Source: Flexivirga aerilata | Lineage (GTDB): Bacteria > Actinomycetota > Actinomycetes > Actinomycetales > Dermatophilaceae | Assembly: GCF_013002715.1 (NCBI RefSeq) | Contig: NZ_JABENB010000001.1 | Coordinates: 1,922,001 to 1,986,000, forward strand | DNA: 64,000 nucleotides | Direction of reading: 5' to 3' | Notes under the pieces: model-generated | What the model saw: the letters and a program-made list of their open reading frames with translations, nothing else | Told to the model about the DNA's origin: nothing | Database searches by the model: none | In this document: in pieces, positions 7,844 through 19,299 of the stretch | How positions within the stretch are numbered: the stretch's first letter is position 1 | How the letters are laid out: each line of letters starts with the position of its first letter | Program-made: the position numbers and the translations under genes

Positions 7844-10000
7844 ATGCCCGACGCACCACCCGCCGCGCCCTCCGAAACCCTCGCTCAGCTCGCCCGCGCC
7901 CACGGCGTCGCCACCGACTACTGGGACTGGAAGGGCAACCACGTGACGGTCTCGCGGGAGACCGTCACCGCGGTGCTCGCCGCCCTCGGTGTCGACCTGG
8001 GAGACGACGACGCGGCAGACGACGCCGCCCGTGCGGCGCTCGCCGACAAGGCACTGGAGTCGTGGCGCCGGGTGCTGCCGCCGGTGATCGTGATGCGCGA
8101 GGGCTGGACCCCGTGGGTGCCCGTGCACGTGCCCGCCGACACCGCTGTCAGCGCGCGAATCACGTTGGAGGAGGGCGAAACCCGCGACATCGCCGAGGTC
8201 GACCACCAGGTCGAGCCACGCGAGGTCGACGGCGAGCGCATCGGCGAGGTCACCTTCGAACTCCCGAGTGACCTGCCGCTCGGCTACCACCGCATGCAGG
8301 TGTCGTATGGCGACGACGGGCAGTCCGCCGAGACCACGGTGATCGTCACCCCCGCGTCGCTGCAGCTGCCGGCGGCGCTGCAGCACGACCGCGCGTGGGG
8401 CCTGACCACCCAGCTCTACTCGGTGCGCTCGGAACACTCGTGGGGCATCGGCGACGCCGCCGACCTCGCCGAACTCGGCACCTGGGCGGCCCGGCAGGGC
8501 GCCGACTTCGTGCTGATCAACCCGGTGCACGCCGCGGAGCCGGTTGCGCCGATGGAGGCCTCGCCCTACCTGCCGACCTCCCGCCGCTTCGTCAACCCGA
8601 TGTACATCCGCGTCGAGGAGGTCGCCGAACTCGGCTACCTGTCGGCCGCCCAGCACCAGCTGGTCGAGTGGCACAGCGACGACGCGCGCCGGCTCAACCA
8701 GCTCGACCACCTCGACCGCGACGGCAGCTGGCAGTCCAAGCAGGCCGCCCTGCGGATGATCTTCCGCACCGAGCGCACCCACCGCCGGCGGCGCGACTTC
8801 GAGAGCTTCTGCGAGCGCGAAGGGCAGGGGCTGCTCGACTTCGCCACCTGGTCGGCGATCGCCGCCGACCGTGGCCTGCCGTGGAGCGACTGGCCGACCG
8901 ACCTGCAGGACCCGCGCAGCACGGCGGTCGCCGCGGAGCGGGACCGGCTCGCCGAGGACGTGGAGTTCCACTGCTGGCTGCAGTGGGTGGTGCAGTCGCA
9001 GTTCCTGGACGCCCAGCGCGAATTGCGGGCTGCCGGAATGTCGCTCGGCGTCATACAGGATCTCGCGGTGGGGGTGCACCCCGGCGGCGCGGACGCGTGG
9101 TCGCTCGGCGACGTGCTGGCCGGGGGAGTGTCGGTCGGCGCACCGCCGGACGACTACAACCAGCAGGGGCAGAGCTGGAGCCAGCCGCCGTGGCGACCGG
9201 ACCGACTCGCCGCACTCGACTATCAGCCCTACCGCGATCTGCTCCGCACCTCCCTCCGTATGGCGGGAGGGCTGCGCGTCGACCACATCCTCGGACTGTT
9301 CCGGCTCTGGTGGGTGCCCGAGGGCAAGGACCCCTCCCAGGGCACCTACGTGCGCTACGACCACGAGGCGATGGTCGGCATCCTCGCGCTCGAGGCGCAG
9401 CGCGCCGGTGCCGTCATCATCGGCGAGGACCTCGGCACGGTCGAGGACTGGGTGCGCGACTATCTCGCCGAGAGAGGGCTTTTCGGCACTTCGATCCTCT
9501 GGTTCGAGCGCACCGACGACGGGGCGCCGCGTCAGCCGGAGACCTACCGCAGCCTCGCGCTGGCGAGCGTCACCACCCATGACCTGCCGCCCACCGCCGG
9601 CTACCTGCAGGGCGAGCACGTCACCGTCCGGCACGAGCTCGGGCTGCTGGAGCACTCCCTGGAGGAGGAGCTCGAGCAGGACACCGCGCAGCGGGAGAAG
9701 GTGCTGGCGGCGCTGCGCGAGCGCGGACTGCTGCGTGACGGTGCCTCGGTCGACGACCAGGTCGACGCGCTGCACCGCTTCCTCACCTGGTCGCCGAGCA
9801 AGCTGCTCGGCGTCTCGGTCAACGACCTCGCCGGTGACGTGCGCACCATCAACCAGCCGGGCACGTTCGAGGAATACCCCAACTGGCGGCTCCCGCTCGC
9901 CGGCGCCGACCGGGAGGCGGTCACCCTCGACCAGCTGATGGTGTCGCGTCGCGCCAAGCGACTGATCCGTGCGGTCACCCGCCGCGGCGAAGGCGCCTGA
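7844..10000 (+). CDS. malQ: 4-alpha-glucanotransferase (amylomaltase)
   Basis: 718 aa from the ATG at 7844; the upstream reading frame is antisense to mscS and is rejected. GH77 features: the actinobacterial N-terminal extension with the carbohydrate-binding-like region (about 1-160), MEASPYLPTSRRFVNPMYI near residue 240, GGLRVDHILGLFRLWW with the nucleophile Asp (about residue 480), IIGEDLGTV with the acid Glu (about 525), and SVTTHDLPPTAGY with the stabilising Asp (about 580). It transfers maltodextrin segments between chains and releases glucose, completing intracellular maltodextrin use together with the GH13 enzyme. The permease gene starts 5 bp after its stop. Confidence 0.96.
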   Translation: MPDAPPAAPSETLAQLARAHGVATDYWDWKGNHVTVSRETVTAVLAALGVDLGDDDAADDAARAALADKALESWRRVLPPVIVMREGWTPWVPVHVPADTAVSARITLEEGETRDIAEVDHQVEPREVDGERIGEVTFELPSDLPLGYHRMQVSYGDDGQSAETTVIVTPASLQLPAALQHDRAWGLTTQLYSVRSEHSWGIGDAADLAELGTWAARQGADFVLINPVHAAEPVAPMEASPYLPTSRRFVNPMYIRVEEVAELGYLSAAQHQLVEWHSDDARRLNQLDHLDRDGSWQSKQAALRMIFRTERTHRRRRDFESFCEREGQGLLDFATWSAIAADRGLPWSDWPTDLQDPRSTAVAAERDRLAEDVEFHCWLQWVVQSQFLDAQRELRAAGMSLGVIQDLAVGVHPGGADAWSLGDVLAGGVSVGAPPDDYNQQGQSWSQPPWRPDRLAALDYQPYRDLLRTSLRMAGGLRVDHILGLFRLWWVPEGKDPSQGTYVRYDHEAMVGILALEAQRAGAVIIGEDLGTVEDWVRDYLAERGLFGTSILWFERTDDGAPRQPETYRSLALASVTTHDLPPTAGYLQGEHVTVRHELGLLEHSLEEELEQDTAQREKVLAALRERGLLRDGASVDDQVDALHRFLTWSPSKLLGVSVNDLAGDVRTINQPGTFEEYPNWRLPLAGADREAVTLDQLMVSRRAKRLIRAVTRRGEGA

Positions 10001-10005
10001 TCCGC

Positions 10006-11460
10006 GTGAGCACCGACATCGACGCAGCGCCGGAGCTGAGGCGCAAGCTCAAGGCGCGACACATCAACATGATCGCGATGGGCGGCGCGATCGGCACCGG
10101 GCTGTTCGTGGCGTCCGGCAAGTCGATCCACGACGCCGGTCCGGGCGGGGCGCTCGCGGCATACGCGGCGATCGGCCTGATGGTCTTCCTGCTCATGCAG
10201 AGTCTCGGCGAGATGGCGACCTACCTGCCGATGGCCGACTCGTTCGAGGCCTACGGCAGCCGCTTCGTCAGCCCGTCGTTCGGCTTCGCCGCCGGCTGGA
10301 ACTACTGGTACAACTGGGCGATCACGGTCGCCGCCGAGCTGGTCGCCGCCGCCCTGGTGATGGGCTACTGGCTGCCCGACGTGCCGGCGTGGATCTGGTC
10401 GGCGATCTTCCTGGCAATCCTCTTCGGCCTCAACGCATTCAGCGTCGGGACGTTCGGGGAGGCGGAGTTCTGGTTCGCCTCGATCAAGGTCGCCGCGGTC
10501 GTGATCTTCCTCATCGCCGGCGTCGCGATGATCTTCGGCATCCTCGCCGGGCCGTCACCGGGCACGTCCAACTGGACGCGCGGCGAGGCGCCCTTCGTCG
10601 GCGGGTGGTCGGGGATGCTCGGCATCTTCATGGTGGCCGGGTTCTCCTTCCAGGGCACCGAGATGGTCGGTGTCGCCGCGGGGGAGGCCGACGACCCGAA
10701 ACGCACCATTCCCAAGGCGATTCGCACCGTCTTCGTGCGGATCATGCTCTTCTACATCGGTGCGATCGCGGTGATCGGCTTCCTGCTGCCCTACACCGAC
10801 AACCGGCTGCTCAAGGCTAGCGACAACTCCGACGTCAGCATCGCGCCGTTCACCCTGGTCTTCGACAAGATCGGTGTCCTCGGCGCCGCGTCGGTGATGA
10901 ACGCGGTGATCCTCACTGCGATCCTGTCGGCCGGCAACTGCGGGTTGTTTGCCTCCACCCGCATGCTGTGGGCGCTGGCCAGGCGCGGCAAGGCGCCGAA
11001 ACTCTTCTCCCGCATCGACGCCCGCGGGATCCCGTGGCCGGCGCTGCTCGCGACCACCGCGATCGGCGCGCTCTGCTTCCTCACCAGCCTGCTCGGTGAC
11101 GGAGTCGCCTACACCTGGTTGATCAACGCCTCCGGCCTGGCCGGTTTCATCACCTGGCTCGGCATCGCGTGGAGCCACTACAACTTCCGCCGCGCGTTCC
11201 TGCGGCAGGGGCACAGTCTGGACGAATTGCCTTACCGCGCAGCGTTCTTCCCGGCCGGCCCGATCATCGCGATGGTGATGTGCGCGATCGTCATCGTCGG
11301 CCAGAACTACCAGGCCTTCACGTCGGACACCATCGACGTCAAGGCGTTGCTCTCGTCATACCTCGGGCTGCCGCTGTTCCTCGCGATCTGGTGGGGACAC
11401 AAGCTGATCACGAGACAACCCAAGGCGGACCTCGCGACCGCGAGCTTCCGCGTCGACTGA
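10006..11460 (+). CDS. APC-superfamily amino acid permease (LysP/GabP type)
   Basis: 484 aa, GTG start 5 bp after malQ. About 12 membrane helices. The first carries the substrate-binding signature HINMIAMGGAIGTGLFVASG; ETGIC-like GEMATYLPMADSFEAYGSRF follows. Closest in pattern to the AAT family (LysP, AroP, GabP), which are proton-coupled importers. The YNWAITVAAELVAAALVMGYW segment is typical of basic and aromatic amino acid carriers. Substrate is uncertain; the dehydrogenase next door (succinate-semialdehyde type) makes a GABA permease role conceivable, but the two genes are convergent. Confidence 0.88.
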   Translation: MSTDIDAAPELRRKLKARHINMIAMGGAIGTGLFVASGKSIHDAGPGGALAAYAAIGLMVFLLMQSLGEMATYLPMADSFEAYGSRFVSPSFGFAAGWNYWYNWAITVAAELVAAALVMGYWLPDVPAWIWSAIFLAILFGLNAFSVGTFGEAEFWFASIKVAAVVIFLIAGVAMIFGILAGPSPGTSNWTRGEAPFVGGWSGMLGIFMVAGFSFQGTEMVGVAAGEADDPKRTIPKAIRTVFVRIMLFYIGAIAVIGFLLPYTDNRLLKASDNSDVSIAPFTLVFDKIGVLGAASVMNAVILTAILSAGNCGLFASTRMLWALARRGKAPKLFSRIDARGIPWPALLATTAIGALCFLTSLLGDGVAYTWLINASGLAGFITWLGIAWSHYNFRRAFLRQGHSLDELPYRAAFFPAGPIIAMVMCAIVIVGQNYQAFTSDTIDVKALLSSYLGLPLFLAIWWGHKLITRQPKADLATASFRVD

Positions 11461-11497
11461 GTCCGCGCACCCGCGGCCGGCCCAACCCTGACGGTCG

Positions 11498-11539
11498 GAT
11501 TCACGTCTGACGGTCGAATTCGACCGTCAGACGTGAATC
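11498..11539. terminator. Perfect 42-bp palindrome between convergent genes
   Basis: Both 21-nt halves match exactly (GATTCACGTCTGACGGTCGA..., centred on GAATTC between 11518 and 11519). Flanking bases extend the symmetry to ~62 bp with mismatches, and each arm repeats TGACGGTCG. It lies between the permease stop (11460) and the dehydrogenase stop (11576). A bidirectional terminator is the simplest reading, but there is no T-tract and no loop, so a protein-binding or replication-related palindrome is also possible. Confidence 0.65.
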
Positions 11540-11575
11540 TCGCCGTCAGAGTGCGCCTCGGAGTGGGCGTAGGCC

Positions 11576-12922
11576 TCAGGCGATCCGGATGAGCTTCTTG
11601 TTGACGAACTCCTCCATGCCGAAGCGCCCGAGCTCGCGGCCGAAGCCGGAGCGCTTCACGCCGCCGAACGGCAGCTCGGCGGCGTCGGCGCCGACCACGT
11701 TGACGAAGACCATGCCGGCGTCGATCTGGGCGGCGACGCGCTGGGCCTGCTCGGAGTCGGTGGTGTAGAGGTAGGAGCCGAGCCCGAAGGGCGTGTCGTT
11801 GGCGAGGCGCACGGCGTCCGCCTCGTCCTTGGCCTTGACGACCATCGCGACCGGCCCGAAGAACTCCTGGTGGAAGGAGTCACCGTCCGGGTCCATGCCG
11901 GTGAGCACGCCGGGCGGGAAGTGCGCACCGTCGCGCTGACCGGAGGTCTCCAGCGTCGCGCCGGCCGCGGTGGCCTCGTCGACCTGCTTCTGCAGACGCT
12001 CGGCGGCGGCCTCGGACGACAGCACCGCCGGCGGGGCGGCCTTCAGCTGGGCGGTGAACTCGGTGAGGAAGTCGTCGTAGAGGTCCTCGGCGACGATGAA
12101 GCGCTTGCCGCCGTTGCAGACCTGACCGCCGTTCTCCAGCCGGGCCTGCACCGCCGCACCCACGGTCGCCTTGAGGTCGTCGGTGCTGAGCAGGATGAAC
12201 GGGTCGGACCCGCCGAGCTCGAGCACGCACTTCTTGAGGTACTTACCGGCCTGGGCGGCCACCTGCGCGCCGGCCCGCTCCGAACCGGTGAGCGACACAC
12301 CCTGCACGCGCGGGTCGGCGATCAGGTCGGCGATCTGCTCGTTGGTGGCGTAGATGTTGTTGTAGACACCCTTGGGCGCCTGCGCCTCGTCGAACATCTG
12401 CTGGATCGCCGCCGCCGACTCCGGGCACTGCGGCGCGTGCTTGAGCAGGATCGTGTTGCCGATCAGGATGTTGGGGCCGGCGAACCGGGCCACCTGGTAG
12501 TAGGGGAAGTTCCACGGCATGATCCCGACCAGCACGCCGAACGGCTGCCGCACGATGACGGCGCTGCCCTCCTCGACGTCGATCTTCTCGTCGGCGAGGA
12601 ACTCCGCGGCGTGGTCGGCGTAGTAGTCGTAGATCTCCGCGGCGAAGTCGACCTCGCCGAGCGCCTCCTCCTCCGGCTTGCCCATCTCCCGGACGATGAT
12701 CTTGGCCAGCTCGTCGCGGCGGTCGCGGTGCAACTGGGCCACCCGCTTGATGACCGCGACCCGGTCCTCGAGCGCGGACGTGCGGCCCCAGCTCAGATAC
12801 GCAGACTCGGCCGCCTCCAGCGCCGCAGTCACCTCCTCATCGGTCGCCGTGGGGTAGGTCTTGATCTGCTCACCCGTGGCGGGGTCGACGACGGCATAGA
12901 TCACCGAAGCTGCGTCGGACAT
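11576..12922 (-). CDS. gabD: Aldehyde dehydrogenase (succinate-semialdehyde type)
   Basis: 448 aa from the ATG at 12922, preceded by GAAAGAGGGA. ALDH fold features are GIMPWNFPYYQVARF (about 133-147), LELGGSDPFILL with the general base Glu (about E235) and GQVCNGGKRF with the catalytic Cys (about C269). The short length and the sequence pattern match the actinobacterial GabD1/Sad group, which oxidises succinate semialdehyde with NAD(P)+. A different aldehyde substrate cannot be excluded. Monocistronic by context: hairpins lie on both sides. Confidence 0.85.
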   Translation of the reverse strand: MSDAASVIYAVVDPATGEQIKTYPTATDEEVTAALEAAESAYLSWGRTSALEDRVAVIKRVAQLHRDRRDELAKIIVREMGKPEEEALGEVDFAAEIYDYYADHAAEFLADEKIDVEEGSAVIVRQPFGVLVGIMPWNFPYYQVARFAGPNILIGNTILLKHAPQCPESAAAIQQMFDEAQAPKGVYNNIYATNEQIADLIADPRVQGVSLTGSERAGAQVAAQAGKYLKKCVLELGGSDPFILLSTDDLKATVGAAVQARLENGGQVCNGGKRFIVAEDLYDDFLTEFTAQLKAAPPAVLSSEAAAERLQKQVDEATAAGATLETSGQRDGAHFPPGVLTGMDPDGDSFHQEFFGPVAMVVKAKDEADAVRLANDTPFGLGSYLYTTDSEQAQRVAAQIDAGMVFVNVVGADAAELPFGGVKRSGFGRELGRFGMEEFVNKKLIRIA

Positions 12923-13008
12923 CACTGTCCCTCTTTCGTGGGTCGCGAACTTTCCAAATCGAACAAGTCCCACGCTAGCCGCCCGGAGTGAGCTGCGACA
13001 CTCAAGGG

Positions 13009-13035
13009 CCGGGGATCCGTGCGGCGGATCCCCGG
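13009..13035 (-). terminator. Hairpin downstream of pepN
   Basis: Perfect 11-bp stem CCGGGGATCCG / CGGATCCCCGG with a 5-nt loop, 10 bp past the pepN stop and before the dehydrogenase gene. No U-tract, as is common for actinobacterial terminators. Confidence 0.6.
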
Positions 13036-13044
13036 TCCGAGGGG

Positions 13045-15657
<2,613 letters not shown>

Positions 15658-15757
15658 GGAGCGGCTCCATCGGGTTCTGCGGGACGGAAATGTGGCGTCG
15701 GTCATCCTCGCACGCTGGTGTTCCCGGCCCGCCGCGCTGGTGGCAGGATGAGGACTC

Positions 15758-16405
15758 GTGAGCACTGAGACGAATCAGCAGCGAACCCAGGTCGAGATGT
15801 TCTTCGACCCCATCTGCCCGTGGGCCTGGATGACCTCGCGGTGGCTGATGGAGGTCGAGAAGGTGCGACCCATCGACGTCACCTGGTCGGTGATGAGCCT
15901 GTCGGTCCTCAACGAGGACCGTGACGAACTGCCCGACCAGTACAAGGAATTGCTCAGCCGCGGCTGGGCGCCGGTGCGCGTGGTCATCGCCGCCGCCCGC
16001 GAGCACGGCGACGAGATGAAGAAGAAGCTGTACGACGCGATCGGCACGCGCGTGCACCCGGGCGGCCGCGGCAAGGACGAGGCCGACATGCGCGCCGTGC
16101 TGGTCGAAGCGCTCGCCGAGGTCGGCCTCCCGCCGGAGCTGATCGAGGCGGCCGACAACGTGCCGGGCGACGACATCGACAAGGCGCTGCGCGCCTCGCA
16201 CGAGCGCGGCATCAGTCTGGTCGGGCAGGACGTGGGCACGCCGATCATCGCGCTGGAGGACACCGCGTTCTTCGGCCCGGTCGTGACCCCGGCCCCCAAG
16301 GGTGAGGCCGCCGGGAAGCTCTGGGACGGTTGCGTGCTGGTCGCGAGCACGCCGGGCTTCTACGAGCTCAAGCGCACCCGCGACGAAGACCCCGACTTCA
16401 GCTGA
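15758..16405 (+). CDS. DsbA-like thioredoxin-fold protein (mycothiol-dependent nitroreductase family)
   Basis: 215 aa, GTG start. Strong resemblance to the Rv2466c family: FFDPICPWAW near residue 15, TSRWLMEVEKVR, VMSLSVLNEDRDELPDQY, and VGTPIIALEDTAFFGPV with the cis-Pro. Family members use a CPWC active site with mycothiol as cofactor in oxidative stress defence. Here the site is Cys20-Pro-Trp-Ala23, so the second cysteine is missing. That would favour monothiol (glutaredoxin-like) chemistry or another role. Cytoplasmic, no signal peptide. rpiB follows 12 bp downstream, so the two are probably co-transcribed. Confidence 0.88.
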   Translation: MSTETNQQRTQVEMFFDPICPWAWMTSRWLMEVEKVRPIDVTWSVMSLSVLNEDRDELPDQYKELLSRGWAPVRVVIAAAREHGDEMKKKLYDAIGTRVHPGGRGKDEADMRAVLVEALAEVGLPPELIEAADNVPGDDIDKALRASHERGISLVGQDVGTPIIALEDTAFFGPVVTPAPKGEAAGKLWDGCVLVASTPGFYELKRTRDEDPDFS

Positions 16406-16417
16406 GGAGACCTCGCG

Positions 16418-16885
16418 ATGCGAGTGCACATCGGCGGCGACCACGCCGCCTACGACATGTCCCGCGCCCTGGTGGAGTGGCTGCCGACGCAGGGCCACGA
16501 GGTGATCGACCACGGCGCGACGGAGTATGACGCCGTCGACGACTACCCCGTCTTCGTGCTGCGGGCGGCGCAGGGGGTCGCCAAGGACCCGGGGTCGCTC
16601 GGCATCGTGCTCGGCGGCTCGGGCAACGGCGAGCAGATCGCGGCCAACAAGGTGCCCGGCATCCGCGCCGCGCTCTGCTACAACACCGAGCTCGCGCAGC
16701 TGGCCCGGCAGCACAACGACGCGCAGATCATCTCGATCGGCGGTCGCTTCAACTCGATCGACGAGGCCAAGGAGATGGTGCGGGTCTTCCTGGAGACGCC
16801 GTTCTCCGGCGAGGAGCGCCACCAGCGCCGCCTGGACATGGTCTCGGCCTACGAGAAGGACGGCTCACTTCCCCCGGAGGGGTGA
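16418..16885 (+). CDS. rpiB: Ribose-5-phosphate isomerase B
   Basis: 155 aa. RpiB/LacAB fold: MRVHIGGDHAAYDMSRAL at the start, GIVLGGSGNGEQIAANKVPG (anion-hole loop, about residues 62-81) and ALCYNTELAQLARQHNDAQI. The catalytic position is Ser/Gly-type as in the mycobacterial enzymes (GGSGNG), not a Cys. It interconverts ribose-5-P and ribulose-5-P in the pentose phosphate pathway. RBS GAGGAGA. A ribokinase lies two genes downstream, giving a small ribose-metabolism neighbourhood. Confidence 0.95.
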   Translation: MRVHIGGDHAAYDMSRALVEWLPTQGHEVIDHGATEYDAVDDYPVFVLRAAQGVAKDPGSLGIVLGGSGNGEQIAANKVPGIRAALCYNTELAQLARQHNDAQIISIGGRFNSIDEAKEMVRVFLETPFSGEERHQRRLDMVSAYEKDGSLPPEG

Positions 16886-16931
16886 GTTTCCCAAGGAAAT
16901 CACGGCCGCGGGGTCAAGGCTTGGCATGTGG

Positions 16932-16954
16932 TCGGTAAGAACTCGGTAAAGAAC
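16932..16954 (+). promoter_or_regulatory. Tandem TCGGTAA(A)GAAC motif upstream of the phosphatase gene
   Basis: TCGGTAAGAAC and TCGGTAAAGAAC lie head to tail at 16932-16942 and 16943-16954, in the 106-bp gap before the SpoIIE-type gene. They could be part of a promoter or activator site; no -10 box can be assigned with confidence. Confidence 0.3.
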
Positions 16955-16991
16955 GATCCGTCCGGCCACGACGGGCGTCAGGATCGTCCGC

Positions 16992-18086
16992 ATGGCCATC
17001 GATCTGTCGCTCGCTCCGCGACGGCTCACCCGTGCCCACGGGCCGAGCGCCGCGGAGCCGACCCGGATCGGGCCGTGCGCTCCCGCGCTCGTGTCGCTGG
17101 CCGCCGCGGTCCTGCTGGTGACGCTTGCCTGGCCGTGGGCTGCGTCATACGCGTTGTTCATCCCCATCGCCGTCGCGGCCGGCATGCTGCTGCCGCGACG
17201 GCAGGCCGCCTTCGTCTTCGGTTGTCTCGGCGTCGCGTATGTCGTGAGCGTCGTGCAGACCGGGCAGCCCGGCGCGGTCTCGATGGGTCTGGTGCTGCTC
17301 GCCACGATGGCGCTGGTGACGGTCGTGGACCGCAGGCACACCCGGGCCGGAGTGAGCCCGGCCGTCGGCAACGACATGCTGCTCGACCTGCGCGAGCGGT
17401 TGCGGGCCCAGGGCCGCCTGCCGGTGCTGCCCACCGGGTGGAACGTCGAGGCGAGCGTGCAGCCGGCGTACGGCGACTCCTTCTCCGGTGACTTCGTGGT
17501 CGGCAACTGCCCGACGCCCGACCGGTTCGAGCTCGCGCTGGTCGATGTGTCCGGGAAGGGCTGCACCGCCGGCACCCGGTCGTTGCTGCTCGGCGGCGCG
17601 TTCGCCGGTCTGCTGGGCGCGATGGAGCCGCGCCGCTTCCTGCCCGCCGCCAACGACTACCTGGTGCGGCAGGGCTGGTCGGAGGGGTTCGCGACCGCGG
17701 TGCACGCGTCGGTGGACCTCGCGACCGGCGACTACTCGATCGGTTCGGCGGGACACCCGCCGGCCATGCACTTCCGCGCCGGCTCCGGCCGCTTCGCGCC
17801 GGTCACCGGCGCCTCCGGGATGCTGCTCGGCGTGCTCGAGCGGCAGGGCCCCGACGACTTCGTGCGCGCGCACGGCCGGCTGGCCCGCGGCGACGCGCTG
17901 CTCTTTGTGACCGACGGGGTGATCGAGCAGCCGGGCGTCGACCTGATGCAGGGGGTCGACCGGATGCTCGGCTACGCCGACCGCGAGATGACGACCGGGG
18001 TGCGCGGCGCAGCGACCCGCATCTGCAACGTCGGCAGCGGCGGTGACGCGGACGACCGCGCGGTGGTCGTAATCTGGCGCGAGTGA
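16992..18086 (+). CDS. Membrane PP2C/SpoIIE-type serine phosphatase
   Basis: 364 aa. N-terminal membrane domain with about four helices (residues 35-115), then a cytoplasmic PP2C/SpoIIE domain (about 145-360): the metal-binding SFSGDFVVGN...LALVDVSGKG, DYSIGSAGHPPAM and LLFVTDGVIE segments are the usual motifs. Such proteins dephosphorylate anti-anti-sigma factors or other Ser/Thr-phosphoproteins in stress signalling. No sensor (PAS/GAF/HAMP) domain is present, and no anti-sigma partner gene is adjacent, so the target is unknown. The ribokinase start overlaps its stop by 4 bp. Confidence 0.9.
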   Translation: MAIDLSLAPRRLTRAHGPSAAEPTRIGPCAPALVSLAAAVLLVTLAWPWAASYALFIPIAVAAGMLLPRRQAAFVFGCLGVAYVVSVVQTGQPGAVSMGLVLLATMALVTVVDRRHTRAGVSPAVGNDMLLDLRERLRAQGRLPVLPTGWNVEASVQPAYGDSFSGDFVVGNCPTPDRFELALVDVSGKGCTAGTRSLLLGGAFAGLLGAMEPRRFLPAANDYLVRQGWSEGFATAVHASVDLATGDYSIGSAGHPPAMHFRAGSGRFAPVTGASGMLLGVLERQGPDDFVRAHGRLARGDALLFVTDGVIEQPGVDLMQGVDRMLGYADREMTTGVRGAATRICNVGSGGDADDRAVVVIWRE

Positions 18087-19012
18087 GCGGTCGCGTCTTC
18101 GTCGTCGGCAGTATGTCGGCGGATGTCACCACCTTTTCCCAGCGACTGCCGCGGCCCGGCGAGACGATCCACGGCGACCGGCTCAGCCTGGTGCTCGGCG
18201 GCAAGGGCGCCAACCAGGCAGTGGCCGCGGCCCGGGCCGGTGCGCCGACGGCGCTGATCGGCTGTGTCGGTGACGACCTCTTCCACGACCTGGTGCTGGG
18301 CGGCCTGCGCGATGCCGGCGTCGTCGTCGACGGCATCCGCACCGCACCCGGCGCGACCGGCGTCGCGCACATCCGGGTCGACCGGGCAACGGGGCAGAAC
18401 GACATCGTGATCGTCGCTGGCGCCAACGGGGCGCTCACCGGTGCGGACGCCGAGCGTCAGCTGCACGCGATGGGCGCGGCTGCGGGGGACGTGCTCCTGC
18501 TGCAGCTGGAGGTGCCGCTCGAGACCTCGGTGCACGCCGCACGGGTCGGGGCCGAGCTCGGGCTGACGGTCGTGCTCGACCCGGCTCCCGCGATGGAACT
18601 GCCGGACGAGCTGTGGCCGTCGCTCACGGCGGTGACGCCGAACGAGTCGGAGGCGGCGCTGCTGACCGGCATCCCGGAGGGCTCGTCGGATGCCGCGGAG
18701 CAGGCGGTGCGCTGGCTGGCCGGCCGCGGCGTCGACCACCCGATCGTCACGCTCGCCGAGCGCGGGCTGGTCGGGATCTGGGCGGACGAGGTGCGCACGC
18801 TGCCCGCCATACCCGCGGACGCGGTGGACACCACCGCGGCGGGTGACGCGTTCGCCGGTGCGCTCGGCGCCGCCCTCGCCGCCGGGCTCTCCTGGGGCGA
18901 GGCGATCCGGCGGGGGAGTGCGGCCGGTGCGTATGCCGTCACCGTCGAGGGCGCGAGCCCGAGCCTGCCGACGGCCGCGCAGGTGGATGCGCTGCTCGCG
19001 GGCATGAAGTAA
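18083..19012 (+). CDS. rbsK: Ribokinase (PfkB family)
   Basis: 309 aa, GTG start overlapping the previous stop (GTGA), indicating translational coupling. PfkB signatures are GGKGANQAVAAARAGA (about residues 38-53) and the C-terminal DTTAAGDAFAGALGAAL (about 250) with the catalytic Asp. It phosphorylates ribose to ribose-5-P, which rpiB two genes upstream can isomerise. No ribose transporter is nearby. The last bases of the gene are duplicated just downstream (see the repeat at 18998). Confidence 0.92.
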   Translation: MSGRVFVVGSMSADVTTFSQRLPRPGETIHGDRLSLVLGGKGANQAVAAARAGAPTALIGCVGDDLFHDLVLGGLRDAGVVVDGIRTAPGATGVAHIRVDRATGQNDIVIVAGANGALTGADAERQLHAMGAAAGDVLLLQLEVPLETSVHAARVGAELGLTVVLDPAPAMELPDELWPSLTAVTPNESEAALLTGIPEGSSDAAEQAVRWLAGRGVDHPIVTLAERGLVGIWADEVRTLPAIPADAVDTTAAGDAFAGALGAALAAGLSWGEAIRRGSAAGAYAVTVEGASPSLPTAAQVDALLAGMK

Positions 19013-19037
19013 GGCATGTAGCGGGCATGAAGTAAGG
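18998..19037 (+). repeat. 17-bp direct repeat at the rbsK 3' end
   Basis: GCGGGCATGAAGTAAGG occurs at 18998-19014, containing the rbsK stop, and again at 19021-19037. This is a small tandem duplication with a 23-bp period. Confidence 0.8.
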
Positions 19038-19062
19038 GCCCGGGCGAGTTGCCCGGGCCCTT
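19034..19062. terminator. Strong hairpin terminator between rbsK and the small MT0933-type gene
   Basis: Perfect 12-bp stem AAGGGCCCGGGC / GCCCGGGCCCTT with loop GAGTT, followed by TTCAAC. It lies between convergent genes and can serve both. Confidence 0.85.
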
Positions 19063-19086
19063 CAACTCACGCGAGGTGAGTCGTCG

Positions 19087-19299
19087 TCACTGCTGCTGCT
19101 GGTCTTCGGCGTTGCCCTCGGCGCCGCCGCCGAACTTGTCCTTGGCGAAGTCCTGACCCTGGTCGACCTTGTCGGCGTACTGACCGCCGGTCTTGTCGTC
19201 GACGAAGTCGCCGGCCTTGTCGATGCCGTCACCGACCTTGTCCGGGTTGTTCCCGGCGAACTCGGAAGCCTTGTCCTTGGCACTGTCGAACAGACCCAT
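19087..19299 (-). CDS. Small MT0933-type antitoxin-like protein
   Basis: 70 aa from the ATG at 19299 with GGAG upstream. MGLFDSAKDKASEFAGNNPD followed by an Asp/Lys/Gly-rich, low-hydrophobicity tail ending in four Gln. This is the pattern of the MT0933-like antitoxin family (PF14013), also annotated as Rv0909-type. No SRPBCC-type toxin gene is adjacent, so it may be an orphan; many family members are simply stress-related small hydrophilic proteins. The sequence is amphipathic and likely largely disordered or helical. Confidence 0.7.
   Translation of the reverse strand: MGLFDSAKDKASEFAGNNPDKVGDGIDKAGDFVDDKTGGQYADKVDQGQDFAKDKFGGGAEGNAEDQQQQ

Noticed and set aside
19087..19299. Full toxin-antitoxin module
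   Set aside because: Only the MT0933-type small protein is present; neither neighbour resembles its toxin partner, so a module is not claimed.
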